Both the position numbers and the translations under genes were made by a program. A stretch of DNA of 48,385 bases from an uncultured Flammeovirgaceae bacterium (GTDB lineage: Bacteria; Bacteroidota; Bacteroidia; Cytophagales; Cyclobacteriaceae), in contig CAJWQD010000015.1 of assembly GCA_913045135.1 (NCBI GenBank), positions 1-48,385 of the forward strand, written 5' to 3'. Below are positions 25,474 through 34,148 of this stretch, in pieces (positions within the stretch are counted from its first letter, which is position 1; each line of letters begins with the position of its first letter). Below the pieces are notes generated by a model, which did no database searches, was not told the origin of the DNA, and worked only from the letters and a program-made list of their open reading frames with translations.

Positions 25474-26147
25474 GATTCAATTTATGTTTAGTTTTCAAAT
25501 TCATATTCTTGAACTGAAAAAAAGTCCAAAAATTTTAGTTATAAAATCTTAAGATTTTAGTGACACTTTAACTTAAATGAAACCGCACTATAATCCTCTT
25601 AATTATCATGCAAAAATCCGAGGGTATATTTAGAAAACAAGTTTAATTGGTAATCTCTCGAAATTTTTGACCAAGAATATTTTGATAAACTTTTTAGGTT
25701 ACATTTCAGCTTTGTAAATTTACCATAAAAAGGTTGAAATAGTTTTAACGAATATGTTTGCATAATCAGCTCAAGAAATTCTTGACATTATAAACATTTT
25801 TCAAATAAATCTGAAAAGGAATCTTCGATCCATGGGGTTCTTAAAAGTGTGATTTCCGATAAGATGACCTTACGATACAAGTCGCTCTGATAATTTTATA
25901 TTTTTGAGCTATTTTCACAACAAAAAACTTACATATGCCTAAAAATCATTAAAACCATCCCGACCATATGATATTAATTTGTCGCCTGGATCTTCATCAA
26001 AAATCAAATAACTAATTCTATCATCATTTTTCAGTGGACAAGTCTATTAAGGAGTTACATTTTAAACAATAAGCCAAATTATTTATAGATAGGCCTTCAC
26101 CAAACAAAAAATTGATTAATCGCTTTCTTCACCCCAGGATAATGGTA
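25474..26147 (-). pseudogene. Gene-free interval with remnants of an unidentified eroded gene
   Basis: No intact gene is present. On the minus strand three consecutive stretches read like protein but in different frames: 26128-26024 (34 codons, containing NNLAYCLKCNSL), 26025-25939 (28 codons, containing LIFDEDPGDKL) and 25895-25788 (35 codons, containing TLLRTPWIEDSF). Each ends in a stop. Their order and spacing fit one gene broken by indels. I cannot name the family; the Cys-x2-Cys may be half of a zinc knuckle. The rest (25474-25787) shows nothing I can interpret. Confidence 0.35.
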
Positions 26148-26399
26148 TCAGGTAGAATTGTGTTCAGATAATCCTTTTTTACTCGCAAGAAATCGATATT
26201 TTGAAAAGCTTTCGTTTATTAACATATGATTTTCAAGTTCTTTATCAATTCCATCATAGATCCTAATCCAACCCTTTTGATGTAGTTTATGGAGCTCATC
26301 CACCAGTAACTCTATATCCAGATCGAGTTGTGCTAAAAGTTCTTGAAAAGAAATCACAAAATAAAGTTCATCTATGATCTCAAATTGAATATTTGTCAT
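26148..26399 (-). CDS. Conserved small hypothetical protein (83 residues)
   Basis: The protein is soluble, acidic and probably helical, with a winged-helix-like run at about 17-55 (FQELLAQLDLD then ELHKLHQKGWIRIYD). This pattern of helix, helix and a basic Gly-Trp-Ile turn resembles a small DNA-binding wing but has no clear recognition signature. I recall similar short proteins in other Bacteroidota, without a function. The eroded remnant begins 20 bases past its stop, so this ORF could also be the surviving 5' part of a longer gene. It is divergent from ruvC. Confidence 0.6.
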   Translation of the reverse strand: MTNIQFEIIDELYFVISFQELLAQLDLDIELLVDELHKLHQKGWIRIYDGIDKELENHMLINESFSKYRFLASKKGLSEHNST

Positions 26400-26591
26400 C
26401 AGTTACAATCCTAAGAAACTTAAAATTAATCGCTTGATATAAAACCTAAAGTTAAAATATAAATCTAATATGAAATTATTATTAAATCTGAATTCAAAAA
26501 ATATACGATTCTTTTAAGATAATTTAAAAAAATCAGTCAGAGAACTCAATTGGACTTTTTAATCTGTCAAGGATCTCCTTTATTTGTAAAA

Positions 26592-27158
26592 ATGGGCATT
26601 GAAAAAAAAACAGAAGCAAGCAATATTATTTTAGGATTAGATCCAGGGACCAGTGTAATGGGATATGGATTGATCACTATTCAAAAGCAGGAAATTAAAT
26701 TATTGCAATTTGGTGTACTTCACCTAAAAAAATACATAGGACATGAATTGAAATTAAAAAAAATATACGATCGGGTCAATCAAATCATTGAAGATTTCAT
26801 GCCGGATGAAGTCGCTCTTGAAGCCCCTTTTTTTGGGAAAAATGTGCAGTCAATGCTCAAATTAGGAAGGGCTCAAGGAGTCGCAATGGCTGCTGCCCTT
26901 TCGCATGGCATACCCATCAGTGAATACGCACCAAAAAAAGTTAAGCAATCGGTAACAGGAAATGGTAATGCTTCCAAAGAACAGGTAGCAGCCATGATTC
27001 AAAACTTGCTCAACTTTAAGAAAACTAATTACTTATTGGATGCAACAGATGCTTTGGCAGTCGCTTTTTGTCACCATTTGCAAGGTAAGACACAAAGGAA
27101 AAATACTCAAGGATGGAATGCTTTTTTAAGTGATCATCCAAATAGAATTAAATCCTAA
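26592..27158 (+). CDS. ruvC: Crossover junction endodeoxyribonuclease RuvC
   Basis: I choose the ATG at 26592 (188 residues); an upstream in-frame TTG at 26550 would add 14 residues that do not match the family. The catalytic acids are visible: Asp17 in LGLDPGTS, Glu77 in ALEAPFFG, and the C-terminal pair in LLDATDALAVAFCHH. RuvC cuts Holliday junctions in partnership with RuvAB, which are not in the window. Its stop overlaps the convergent HIT gene stop by four bases. Confidence 0.95.
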   Translation: MGIEKKTEASNIILGLDPGTSVMGYGLITIQKQEIKLLQFGVLHLKKYIGHELKLKKIYDRVNQIIEDFMPDEVALEAPFFGKNVQSMLKLGRAQGVAMAAALSHGIPISEYAPKKVKQSVTGNGNASKEQVAAMIQNLLNFKKTNYLLDATDALAVAFCHHLQGKTQRKNTQGWNAFLSDHPNRIKS

Positions 27159-27547
27159 TGCAAACCGATTATTTTTTTTGAAATGGCCTCTAATTCTTTA
27201 TTAGACGGAGATAATTTCATTCTATTGAAATCAATATCCTCCATCGAATTGAGAGGAATTAAATGGATATGGGCATGAGGTACTTCCAGCCCGACAACAC
27301 TGATCCCGATCCGTAAGCAAGGAATGGCCAATTTCAGTGACTTAGCCACATTTTTTGCGAAAATGTGAAGTGCTCCTAATTCATCATCCTCCAAATCGTA
27401 AATATAGTCAACCTCTTTTTTAGGGATCACTAATACGTGGCCCATAACCAATGGATTGATATCTAAAAAGGCTAAATGTTTTTCATCTTCAGCTACAATG
27501 TGAGCTGGAATTTCATACTTAGCGATTTGACTGAATACCGATGACAT
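27155..27547 (-). CDS. HIT family hydrolase (Hint-like)
   Basis: The 130-residue protein has the histidine triad His91, His93, His95 in VPHAHIHLIPL and the upstream GHVLVIPKKE strand. HIT proteins hydrolyse nucleoside phosphoramidates or adenylated compounds, including aminoacyl-AMP by-products. It is cytoplasmic. It follows greA with one base between them, an arrangement that recurs in Bacteroidota, suggesting cotranscription with a transcription factor gene. The exact substrate is unknown. Confidence 0.92.
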   Translation of the reverse strand: MSSVFSQIAKYEIPAHIVAEDEKHLAFLDINPLVMGHVLVIPKKEVDYIYDLEDDELGALHIFAKNVAKSLKLAIPCLRIGISVVGLEVPHAHIHLIPLNSMEDIDFNRMKLSPSNKELEAISKKIIGLH

Positions 27548-27548
27548 A

Positions 27549-28022
27549 TCAGTCGTAACTTATCTCCAAAATCTTAAATTTCACTTCTCCCGCTGGAACA
27601 TTCATCACTGCCAAATCTCCTTTTTTCTTTCCTAACAACCCTTTCCCAATCGGCGATTTGACAGAAATTTTGCCAGATGCCAAATTCGCCTCTTCCTCCG
27701 CGACCAATTGATACTTAACTTCTAAGTTATTTTTTAAATTCTTGATTCTTACAAAACTTAAAATACCAACCTTGGAGGTATCGACCGCATTGATATCTAA
27801 CACACGTGCATCTCCTACGATGGCTTCTAATTGCTTTATCCTGTGCTCTAAGTGTCCTTGGGCATCTTTGGCAGCGTCATATTCAGCATTTTCGCTCAAA
27901 TCACCCTTATCTCTAGCCTCAGCTATCTGCTTGGCCATATCAGCCCGTCCTTTGGTCTGAAGATCTCTTAATTCATCTTTGATTTTTTGCAAGCCGTCTT
28001 TTGAGAAATAATTAACTGACAT
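27549..28022 (-). CDS. greA: Transcription elongation factor GreA
   Basis: The 157-residue protein is full length. The N-terminal coiled coil (about 1-75) carries the acidic tip residues in the DLSENAEYDAAK motif, which reach into the RNA polymerase channel to stimulate cleavage of backtracked RNA. The C-terminal FKBP-like domain contains SPIGKGLLGKKKGD. The ATG at 28022 gives the standard N-terminus MSVNYFSKDGLQK. It starts the greA-HIT pair. Confidence 0.95.
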   Translation of the reverse strand: MSVNYFSKDGLQKIKDELRDLQTKGRADMAKQIAEARDKGDLSENAEYDAAKDAQGHLEHRIKQLEAIVGDARVLDINAVDTSKVGILSFVRIKNLKNNLEVKYQLVAEEEANLASGKISVKSPIGKGLLGKKKGDLAVMNVPAGEVKFKILEISYD

Positions 28023-28130
28023 ATTTAAAAATGTTTATTGAAAACACTCTAAACAAAAAGAACGGTCATGGACCGCCTCATTCTGCTTTTCGTATTTTGT
28101 AACAAATATAAATAAAATCATCTATTATTA

Positions 28131-29078
28131 TTAAAATATGATTTTCGAAATTTTTTTTGCTAATACATAATTAATTCTTTCATAAGACTCGTGAGTCCAT
28201 CCCGCTACATGTGGTGAAAAAAGAGTATGCTGATGGTTAAACAGATTTTGATAGATATTTCGCTCTTCTATAGTCAATGTATGTAGCTTTTCATTTTGCA
28301 ACACATCCAACGCCACCCCACTCAAATTTCCCTCGTTCAGAATTTTATTTAATCCCTTCAAAGACAAGACTTCACCCCTTGCCATATTGATTAAGTATTT
28401 AAGATTTTTAAAAGAACTCAAAAACTCATAATTGAATAAATTAGACGTTTCAAAAGTTAAGGGGATGTGAATACTCAAAATTTCAGTTCTTTTCTTAAAA
28501 TCAATAAGGTTAACTTCATTTACATAGTTTAGCTTCGATGTATAGCTCTTTTTATACTTATCAAAGGCAATTATCTCACAATCGAAACCCCTTAATTTCT
28601 CAGCAAAAGCGCTTCCCATGAATCCAAAACCGAAGATCCCTACTACTTTATTTTTTAGCTCATGACCTCTGTTAGATTCTCTATCCCAATGATAAGAACG
28701 CACTTCATTGTCAGCCATTCTCAATTTATTTAATAAATTCAGTAGCATTCCAACTCCATGCTCACCTACTGCATCTCTATTACCCTCGGGAGTATTGTAT
28801 AATTTAATCTTCTTTTTAGCCAATAAATTTACATCAATGTTATCCACGCCTGCTCCAGCCCTTCCTATAAACTTCAAATTTTCTGCCTTAAGGATTAATT
28901 CACGATCAACTGCAGTCTTACTCCTAACTATCAAACCTACATAATCTGGCAAAATTTGTATTATTTCTTTCCGTGTAATTGTAGGTCGATAGGAACACTC
29001 AAAACCAATGCTAAGCAATACTTCTTGAATTGATTCATGCATTTGATCTACCACTAAGACTTTTCGACTCAAAGACAT
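28131..29078 (-). CDS. D-2-hydroxyacid dehydrogenase, phosphoglycerate-dehydrogenase-like
   Basis: The 315-residue protein has the complete two-domain fold of the family. The NAD loop GFGFMG has its glycines at 150, 152 and 155, and the catalytic set is Arg234 (NMARGE), Glu263 and His290 (SPHVAGWT). Family members interconvert 2-hydroxy and 2-oxo acids; 3-phosphoglycerate is the likeliest substrate, the first step of serine synthesis. It lacks the C-terminal ACT domain of regulated SerA. It is the third gene of rsmA-mgtE-this, joined to mgtE by a TAATG stop-start overlap. Confidence 0.85.
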   Translation of the reverse strand: MSLSRKVLVVDQMHESIQEVLLSIGFECSYRPTITRKEIIQILPDYVGLIVRSKTAVDRELILKAENLKFIGRAGAGVDNIDVNLLAKKKIKLYNTPEGNRDAVGEHGVGMLLNLLNKLRMADNEVRSYHWDRESNRGHELKNKVVGIFGFGFMGSAFAEKLRGFDCEIIAFDKYKKSYTSKLNYVNEVNLIDFKKRTEILSIHIPLTFETSNLFNYEFLSSFKNLKYLINMARGEVLSLKGLNKILNEGNLSGVALDVLQNEKLHTLTIEERNIYQNLFNHQHTLFSPHVAGWTHESYERINYVLAKKISKIIF

Positions 29079-30430
29079 TATAAATGGTATAAAAAAACAG
29101 CAATGGAAAAATAAACCGTGAGTCCCAAAAGATCATTTGCCGTTGTAATAAAGGGGCCAGAAGCAATAGCTGGATTAACTCCAAAGCGGTCTAATAATAA
29201 AGGTGTTATGGTCCCCATAAATGAAGACAACAGAACAACATTAAGCAGAGCTATGGAAGCAGTAACGGCCAGCAATTGATCTTTGAACAACAGCAAGATT
29301 GCACCAAAGACCATTAAAGAAAGAATACTCCCATTTACCATAGCCACGAAAAACATCTTTAATAAACGGTTTCCTAAAGTATCATTGAACCCATTTTTAC
29401 CAGCTAAACTTTGGATGACTATGGCCGATGATTGAATTCCTACATTACCTCCCGTTGCCATAATTAGAGGGATAAATAAAGACAGTCGTGCAATTACATT
29501 GAGCGTTCCTGAATAATAATCAGCTATTTGCGCCGCAATCAACCCTCCCGTCATACCTATGATTAACCACGGCAGTCGAGCCTTGGAAATGACCCAAACC
29601 CCATCATCTTCCTCTACGTCTGAAGTTACCCCAGACATTAATTGTCTTTCTTCTTCCGCTGATTCGGTAATTACATCCACAACATCATCAATGGTAATGC
29701 GGCCTACAAGTTTTCCTCTTACATTAACAACAGGAACCGCATCTAGATCATATTTTTGCATTATATTAGCGACTTCTTGTCCCTCTAGAAATGTACCCAC
29801 AGAAATAATATTTTCTTCAAATATCTCGGCCACTTTCTTATCATCTTTAGCTAAAAGTATCCGCTTCAAACTCACCCTTCCTTTCAATCTATCTTGCTGA
29901 TCTACCACATAAACTGAATATATTTTTTCAATATGTTCCGCTTGAATTTTAATTTCCTCAATACATCTTTTCACGCTCCAATTCTCCCTTGCCTTGACCA
30001 ATTCTTTGGCCATAAGTCCACCAGCTACATCCTCATCATAACGTATCAGGTCCAGAAGATGACCTGCTTTCTCTTCATTATTGATCTGCTCTAAAATTTC
30101 CTCTCGAAGCTGGAAGGACATTTCATTCAGTATATCTGCGCCATCATCTGAATCAAGTATTTCAATGAAATGAGCAAGCTCGTTAATGGAAAAATATTCC
30201 ATAAACTCCATACGAAAATCCTCCTCCAATTCTACCAAAATATCTGCAGCAATATCTGGTGAAAGAATATCAAATACAAATTTGCCATACTCTATCCCTA
30301 TCTCGGTAAGTATTTCACAAATATCCGCAGATCGTACCCCTTCTAAAGAATTTTGAATGTAAGCGGCATCTCGATCATTCAAAGCGAGCTTAAAACGATC
30401 TAAAAATTCTTTCGAAAACTCAAATTCCAT
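29078..30430 (-). CDS. mgtE: Magnesium transporter MgtE
   Basis: I choose the ATG at 30430 (450 residues); an in-frame ATG five codons earlier would lie inside rsmA. The protein has the MgtE N domain (about 20-120), two CBS domains (about 130-250) and five membrane helices from about 280. The cation-selective region includes TGGNVGIQSSA and a late PFITTANDLLGL segment. MgtE lets magnesium in across the inner membrane and closes when cytosolic magnesium binds the N and CBS domains. It is coupled to the flanking genes by TAATG junctions on both sides. Cobalt transport cannot be excluded. Confidence 0.93.
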   Translation of the reverse strand: MEFEFSKEFLDRFKLALNDRDAAYIQNSLEGVRSADICEILTEIGIEYGKFVFDILSPDIAADILVELEEDFRMEFMEYFSINELAHFIEILDSDDGADILNEMSFQLREEILEQINNEEKAGHLLDLIRYDEDVAGGLMAKELVKARENWSVKRCIEEIKIQAEHIEKIYSVYVVDQQDRLKGRVSLKRILLAKDDKKVAEIFEENIISVGTFLEGQEVANIMQKYDLDAVPVVNVRGKLVGRITIDDVVDVITESAEEERQLMSGVTSDVEEDDGVWVISKARLPWLIIGMTGGLIAAQIADYYSGTLNVIARLSLFIPLIMATGGNVGIQSSAIVIQSLAGKNGFNDTLGNRLLKMFFVAMVNGSILSLMVFGAILLLFKDQLLAVTASIALLNVVLLSSFMGTITPLLLDRFGVNPAIASGPFITTANDLLGLTVYFSIAVFLYHL

Positions 30431-31197
30431 TATTTTTTTTTCCATATCTCCTCAATTTTTCCTATTAAATCAATAAAATCTTGAATAGATAACTGCTCAG
30501 CGCGTTTGTCAAAAACTTCTTGCGCGGTCAAAACATTGGGTAAATTTAGCCCTTTTAATGCGTTTCGCAAGGTTTTTCGTCGCTTACCAAATCCGGCTTT
30601 AACCACACTTTTCAACATCTTTGCATCGAAATCCAAGCGATTGTTTCGAACTAGCTTGATTACTGCTGAATTAACTTTAGGCGGGGGATCAAAAACCAAA
30701 GGATCTACAGAAAATAAATATTCAATATCATAAAATGTTTGTAACAACACACTCAAAATACCATAAACCTTATTCCCATGTTTAGAGACAATCCTTTCTG
30801 CAACCTCTTTTTGAATCATACACACAACCTCCTCAATTCGATCGCGATACTTAAAAACTTGGAAAAATATTTGCGAAGAGACGTTATATGGGAAATTTCC
30901 TATTACTCGAATGGGGGTTTGATACTCCAATAAATTTTCTTTCAAAAAATCTTTTAATTGAAATTTCTCCTCGTGGTCAGGATATTTCTCTTTCAGATAA
31001 TTAATGGAGGCCTTGTCAAGATCAAATGTTATCAAGTGATTAATTTCTAGCAAATGCTGCGTCAATACCCCCATACCAGGTCCAACTTCTAGAAGACTTC
31101 CCGATCCTTTTCCTATCGCTGCCGCAATGTCTAGGGCGATTTTCTCATCTTTCAAGAAATGTTGACCTAAATGTTTTTTTGCTTTTAATTTTCTCAA
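30430..31197 (-). CDS. rsmA: 16S rRNA dimethyladenosine transferase RsmA (KsgA)
   Basis: The protein contains the SAM-binding LEVGPGMGVLTQ and the target-adenine motif NFPYNVSSQ, and ends with the helical domain of the family. RsmA dimethylates two adjacent adenines near the 3' end of 16S rRNA, a late step in small-subunit assembly. The start is uncertain: the longest ORF begins at a TTG at 31245, but its first 16 codons are unlike the family; the TTG at 31197 gives the usual RKLKAKKHLGQHFL start and leaves 47 bp to the divergent pdxA. The stop overlaps mgtE as TAATG. Confidence 0.92.
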   Translation of the reverse strand: MRKLKAKKHLGQHFLKDEKIALDIAAAIGKGSGSLLEVGPGMGVLTQHLLEINHLITFDLDKASINYLKEKYPDHEEKFQLKDFLKENLLEYQTPIRVIGNFPYNVSSQIFFQVFKYRDRIEEVVCMIQKEVAERIVSKHGNKVYGILSVLLQTFYDIEYLFSVDPLVFDPPPKVNSAVIKLVRNNRLDFDAKMLKSVVKAGFGKRRKTLRNALKGLNLPNVLTAQEVFDKRAEQLSIQDFIDLIGKIEEIWKKK

Positions 31198-31216
31198 GGT
31201 AATGACTAAAAAAATG

Positions 31217-31224
31217 TAATTTTG
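31217..31224 (+). promoter_or_regulatory. Probable pdxA -7 promoter box
   Basis: TAATTTTG, a full TAnnTTTG match, lies 20 bases before the pdxA ATG in the divergent rsmA/pdxA gap, which would give a leader of about 15 bases. This is the likely start of the pdxA to accC transcript. Confidence 0.5.
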
Positions 31225-31244
31225 TCCGTTCTTATTTAATAACA

Positions 31245-32264
31245 ATGGACTCCACTAATCTAGATCGTAAATTTATACCAATCATCGGGATAAGCATTGG
31301 AGATCTCAACGGAATCGGCATCGAGGTCACACTAAAAAGCTTAGAAAAGATTTCTCTTTTTTCGAAATTTACCCCAGTAATTTATGCTTCAATAGAAGCG
31401 CTTAATTTTTACTCAAAGTTACTGAAAAAGTCTCATTTAAATTTTCATATCATCTCAGAAGCTCAACAAGCCATTCCACTCAAAATAAATGTTATACCAG
31501 TTTGGAAAGAATCCGTCACCATCACACCAGGCAAACCAAATTTCGCAGGAGGTGAATATGCCAAAAAGTCTCTCGAAGCAGCCGTTACTGATTTAAAAAC
31601 TAAATCGATCAATGGTTTGGTTACCGCACCCCTAAGTAAAGAGATATTAAATAAACAAGGTTTTTCGTTTCCAGGTCATACCGAATTCCTTGCAGCAACA
31701 TTTCAAGTCAGTCAAAATCTTATGTTAATGGTAAAGGATAAGATACGTGTGGCTGTTGCCACAGGACATATTCCGATAGCAAAGGTATCAGAAAGACTTT
31801 CAATATCACTGATCTCAAAGAAGCTAGAAATTCTTATAGATTCCTTAAAAACTGATTTTGGAATTAAAACTCCAAAAGTAGCAGTGACTGGATTAAATCC
31901 TCATGCGGGTGAAAATGGCTTGTTGGGTAACCAAGAAAAGCATATCATCAATAAAGTTGTTGATAAATTCAATTTCAATAAATATTTCGTAAAAGGACCC
32001 TTCCCTGCGGATGGTTTTTTTGGAAGTGAGGAATATTTAAAATATGATGCCATCTTGACTATGTATCATGACCAAGGTCTAATCCCATTTAAGTTACTAT
32101 CGAAAGGTTCAGGTGTTAATTTTACCGCAGGACTACCGGTGGTCAGAACTTCACCTGCTCATGGTACTGCTTTTGATTTGGCCGGTAAAAATATAGCTAA
32201 TCCAAGTTCTATGACCCATGCATTACTACTAGCAAGTAGATTAGTCAGAAATAAAGATCATTGA
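31245..32264 (+). CDS. pdxA: 4-hydroxythreonine-4-phosphate dehydrogenase PdxA
   Basis: The 339-residue protein is full length. It has SIGDLNGIGIE near the start, the metal-binding FPGHTEF motif, the GLNPHAGE loop and the MYHDQGLIPFK signature. PdxA oxidises 4-phosphohydroxy-L-threonine with NAD in pyridoxal phosphate synthesis. It is the first of a co-directional series through accC that is conserved in Bacteroidota, linking vitamin B6 with ribosome and lipid genes by position only. The next gene, yceD-like, follows after 79 bp. Confidence 0.95.
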   Translation: MDSTNLDRKFIPIIGISIGDLNGIGIEVTLKSLEKISLFSKFTPVIYASIEALNFYSKLLKKSHLNFHIISEAQQAIPLKINVIPVWKESVTITPGKPNFAGGEYAKKSLEAAVTDLKTKSINGLVTAPLSKEILNKQGFSFPGHTEFLAATFQVSQNLMLMVKDKIRVAVATGHIPIAKVSERLSISLISKKLEILIDSLKTDFGIKTPKVAVTGLNPHAGENGLLGNQEKHIINKVVDKFNFNKYFVKGPFPADGFFGSEEYLKYDAILTMYHDQGLIPFKLLSKGSGVNFTAGLPVVRTSPAHGTAFDLAGKNIANPSSMTHALLLASRLVRNKDH

Positions 32265-32343
32265 TTCACATTTCTAATGGAGATTTCATTGGGAATATCG
32301 GTGCATTATACATAAATTTGCGGTTATTATTAATCTAAATTAA

Positions 32344-32871
32344 GTGAAAACTAGTGTTTTAAAGTCTTTTGAGATCAATTTAACACGGCTTGAAAATAGC
32401 ATACACCATTTTCAATTTGAATTGGTACCCGAATTCTTCAAAACTTTCGAAAATAATTTAGTGAAAGAAGGATCTGGCAGTGCTTCGCTGGTAATGGATA
32501 AATCTGAAGCCATGATTACTTTGAACTTTATGATCAAAGTTAATATTCTTTTGACCTGTGATATTTCATTAGAGAGTTATCGAGAATTTTTAACTTGTGA
32601 AAAAAAACATATCGTTAAATTTGGATTAACCAATAAAGAATTAAGCGATGAAATAAGTGTTATAGATATGGGGACGCAAGCATTAGATATATCTAGCTAC
32701 ATATACGAATTTGTGTCGCTAGAAATTCCAATGAAAAAAATACACCCTAGACTACGAGATCAGGAGCGAGCTGAATTAGCTTATGAAGACAAAACTCCTT
32801 CCTCAAATGAAGAAGAACAGGATGATACTGTGGATCCAAGATGGGAAGTACTTAAAAAAATTAAATTTTAA
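32344..32871 (+). CDS. YceD / DUF177 family protein
   Basis: This 175-residue protein corresponds to the YceD (DUF177) family, recognised by its position directly before rpmF and by the VNILLTCDISLESY segment in its middle, the counterpart of the usual Cys motif. It is mostly acidic at the C-terminus (the last 30 residues are Glu/Asp-rich). In other bacteria YceD is linked to 23S rRNA accumulation and large-subunit biogenesis, in line with its pairing with L32. The start is a GTG; no better ATG precedes it. Confidence 0.8.
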   Translation: MKTSVLKSFEINLTRLENSIHHFQFELVPEFFKTFENNLVKEGSGSASLVMDKSEAMITLNFMIKVNILLTCDISLESYREFLTCEKKHIVKFGLTNKELSDEISVIDMGTQALDISSYIYEFVSLEIPMKKIHPRLRDQERAELAYEDKTPSSNEEEQDDTVDPRWEVLKKIKF

Positions 32872-32889
32872 TTTAGTAATCAATAGACA

Positions 32890-33081
32890 ATGGCACATCC
32901 AAAACGAAAAATTTCGAAAACAAGACGCGACAAGAGAAGAACTCATGTAAAAGCTTCTCCAAAAAATTACGTGATCTGTCCAACCACAGGAGAGTCCCAC
33001 TTACCACACCGTGCCTTTTGGCATGAAGGCAAGCTTTATTATAAAGGAAGGGTAGTGATTGAAAAAGAAGTTTTAGTTTAA
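32890..33081 (+). CDS. rpmF: 50S ribosomal protein L32, zinc-ribbon cysteines mostly lost
   Basis: The 63-residue protein has the L32 N-terminus ([15 protein letters not shown]) and C-terminal GRVVIEKE strand. The standard zinc ribbon Cys-x2-Cys ... Cys-x2-Cys is reduced to one Cys at 30: the CPNC position reads CPTT and the second pair is replaced within RAFWHEG (41-47). It is therefore a zinc-independent C-minus form, which I believe is common in parts of Bacteroidota. It is 18 bp after yceD and 59 bp before fabH. Confidence 0.93.
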   Translation: MAHPKRKISKTRRDKRRTHVKASPKNYVICPTTGESHLPHRAFWHEGKLYYKGRVVIEKEVLV

Positions 33082-33140
33082 AACTTTCTGGTCTGATTTT
33101 CAATTATTTATTATAACCCAGAGCGCAGATCCACCAATAT

Positions 33141-34142
33141 ATGTCAAAAATTACGGCTGCAATTACCGGTATAAACGGCTATGTCCCCGAATATGTCCTT
33201 ACCAATGATGAATTGGCTACGATGGTAGACACCAGCAACGAATGGATTGTTAGTAGAACAGGTATTAAGGAAAGGCGTATTCTCAAGGGTTACGGGAAAG
33301 GAGTCTCCATCATGGCCGTTGAAGCTGTTAAGGGACTTCTAAATAAGACTAATACAACCCCTGAAGAAATTGATGGAATTATTTGTGCTACCATCACACC
33401 TGACTTAACTTTTCCTGCTACCGCCAATCTAATTGCTGAAAAAATAGGTGCAATACACGCATTTGGTTTTGATCTTGCTGCTGCCTGTTCTGGTTTTTTA
33501 TTCGCCTTGAGCACCGCTTCTAAATTTATTGAATCGGGTTCACACAAAAAAATAATAGTCATTGGTGCCGATAAGATGTCATCAATTTTAGATTATCAGG
33601 ACCGCACCACTTGCATTATATTTGGTGATGGGGCTGGGGCAGCCCTCATAGAAGCTAATCATGAAGAATTAGGTATCAAAGATGCTATTTTAAAATCTGA
33701 TGGCTCAGGTGAACAATATCTAAATATAAAGGCAGGAGGAAGTAGATATCCAGCGAGTTTTGAAACCATTCAAAACAAAGAACATTATGTGTATCAAGAG
33801 GGATCTGCTGTTTTCAAATTTGCTGTAACGAAAATGGCTGGTGTTGCCAAGGAAATCATGGATAAAAATGATTTAAAGGGTGCTGATGTTGCTTGGTTAG
33901 TTCCTCATCAGGCGAATAAAAGAATTATTGATGCCACAGCTAAACTAATGCAGATACCAGATGATAAAATCATGATGAACATTTCAAGATACGGCAACAC
34001 AACAGGAGGTACTATACCTTTATGTTTATGGGACTACGAATCGCAATTAAAAAAAGGTGATAATCTTATTTTAGCTGCCTTTGGAGGTGGATTTACATGG
34101 GCCTCCGTTTATGTAAAATGGGCTTATAACCCTGAAAATTAG
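33141..34142 (+). CDS. fabH: Beta-ketoacyl-ACP synthase III (FabH)
   Basis: The 333-residue protein has the complete KAS III catalytic triad: Cys116 in AAACSGF, His256 in VPHQAN and Asn286 in YGNTTGG. The C-terminal FGGGFTW strand is also typical. FabH condenses acetyl- or branched acyl-CoA with malonyl-ACP to start fatty acid synthesis. In branched-chain lipid producers it takes the products of a branched-chain E1 such as the one at 8634-11033, which is an attractive but unproven link. It is followed after six bases by efp. Confidence 0.95.
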   Translation: MSKITAAITGINGYVPEYVLTNDELATMVDTSNEWIVSRTGIKERRILKGYGKGVSIMAVEAVKGLLNKTNTTPEEIDGIICATITPDLTFPATANLIAEKIGAIHAFGFDLAAACSGFLFALSTASKFIESGSHKKIIVIGADKMSSILDYQDRTTCIIFGDGAGAALIEANHEELGIKDAILKSDGSGEQYLNIKAGGSRYPASFETIQNKEHYVYQEGSAVFKFAVTKMAGVAKEIMDKNDLKGADVAWLVPHQANKRIIDATAKLMQIPDDKIMMNISRYGNTTGGTIPLCLWDYESQLKKGDNLILAAFGGGFTWASVYVKWAYNPEN

Positions 34143-34148
34143 AGATAT

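Noticed and set aside
29559-29900. Plus-strand open frame inside mgtE
   Set aside because: It lies wholly antisense to the conserved MgtE CBS and linker region and has no motif of its own.
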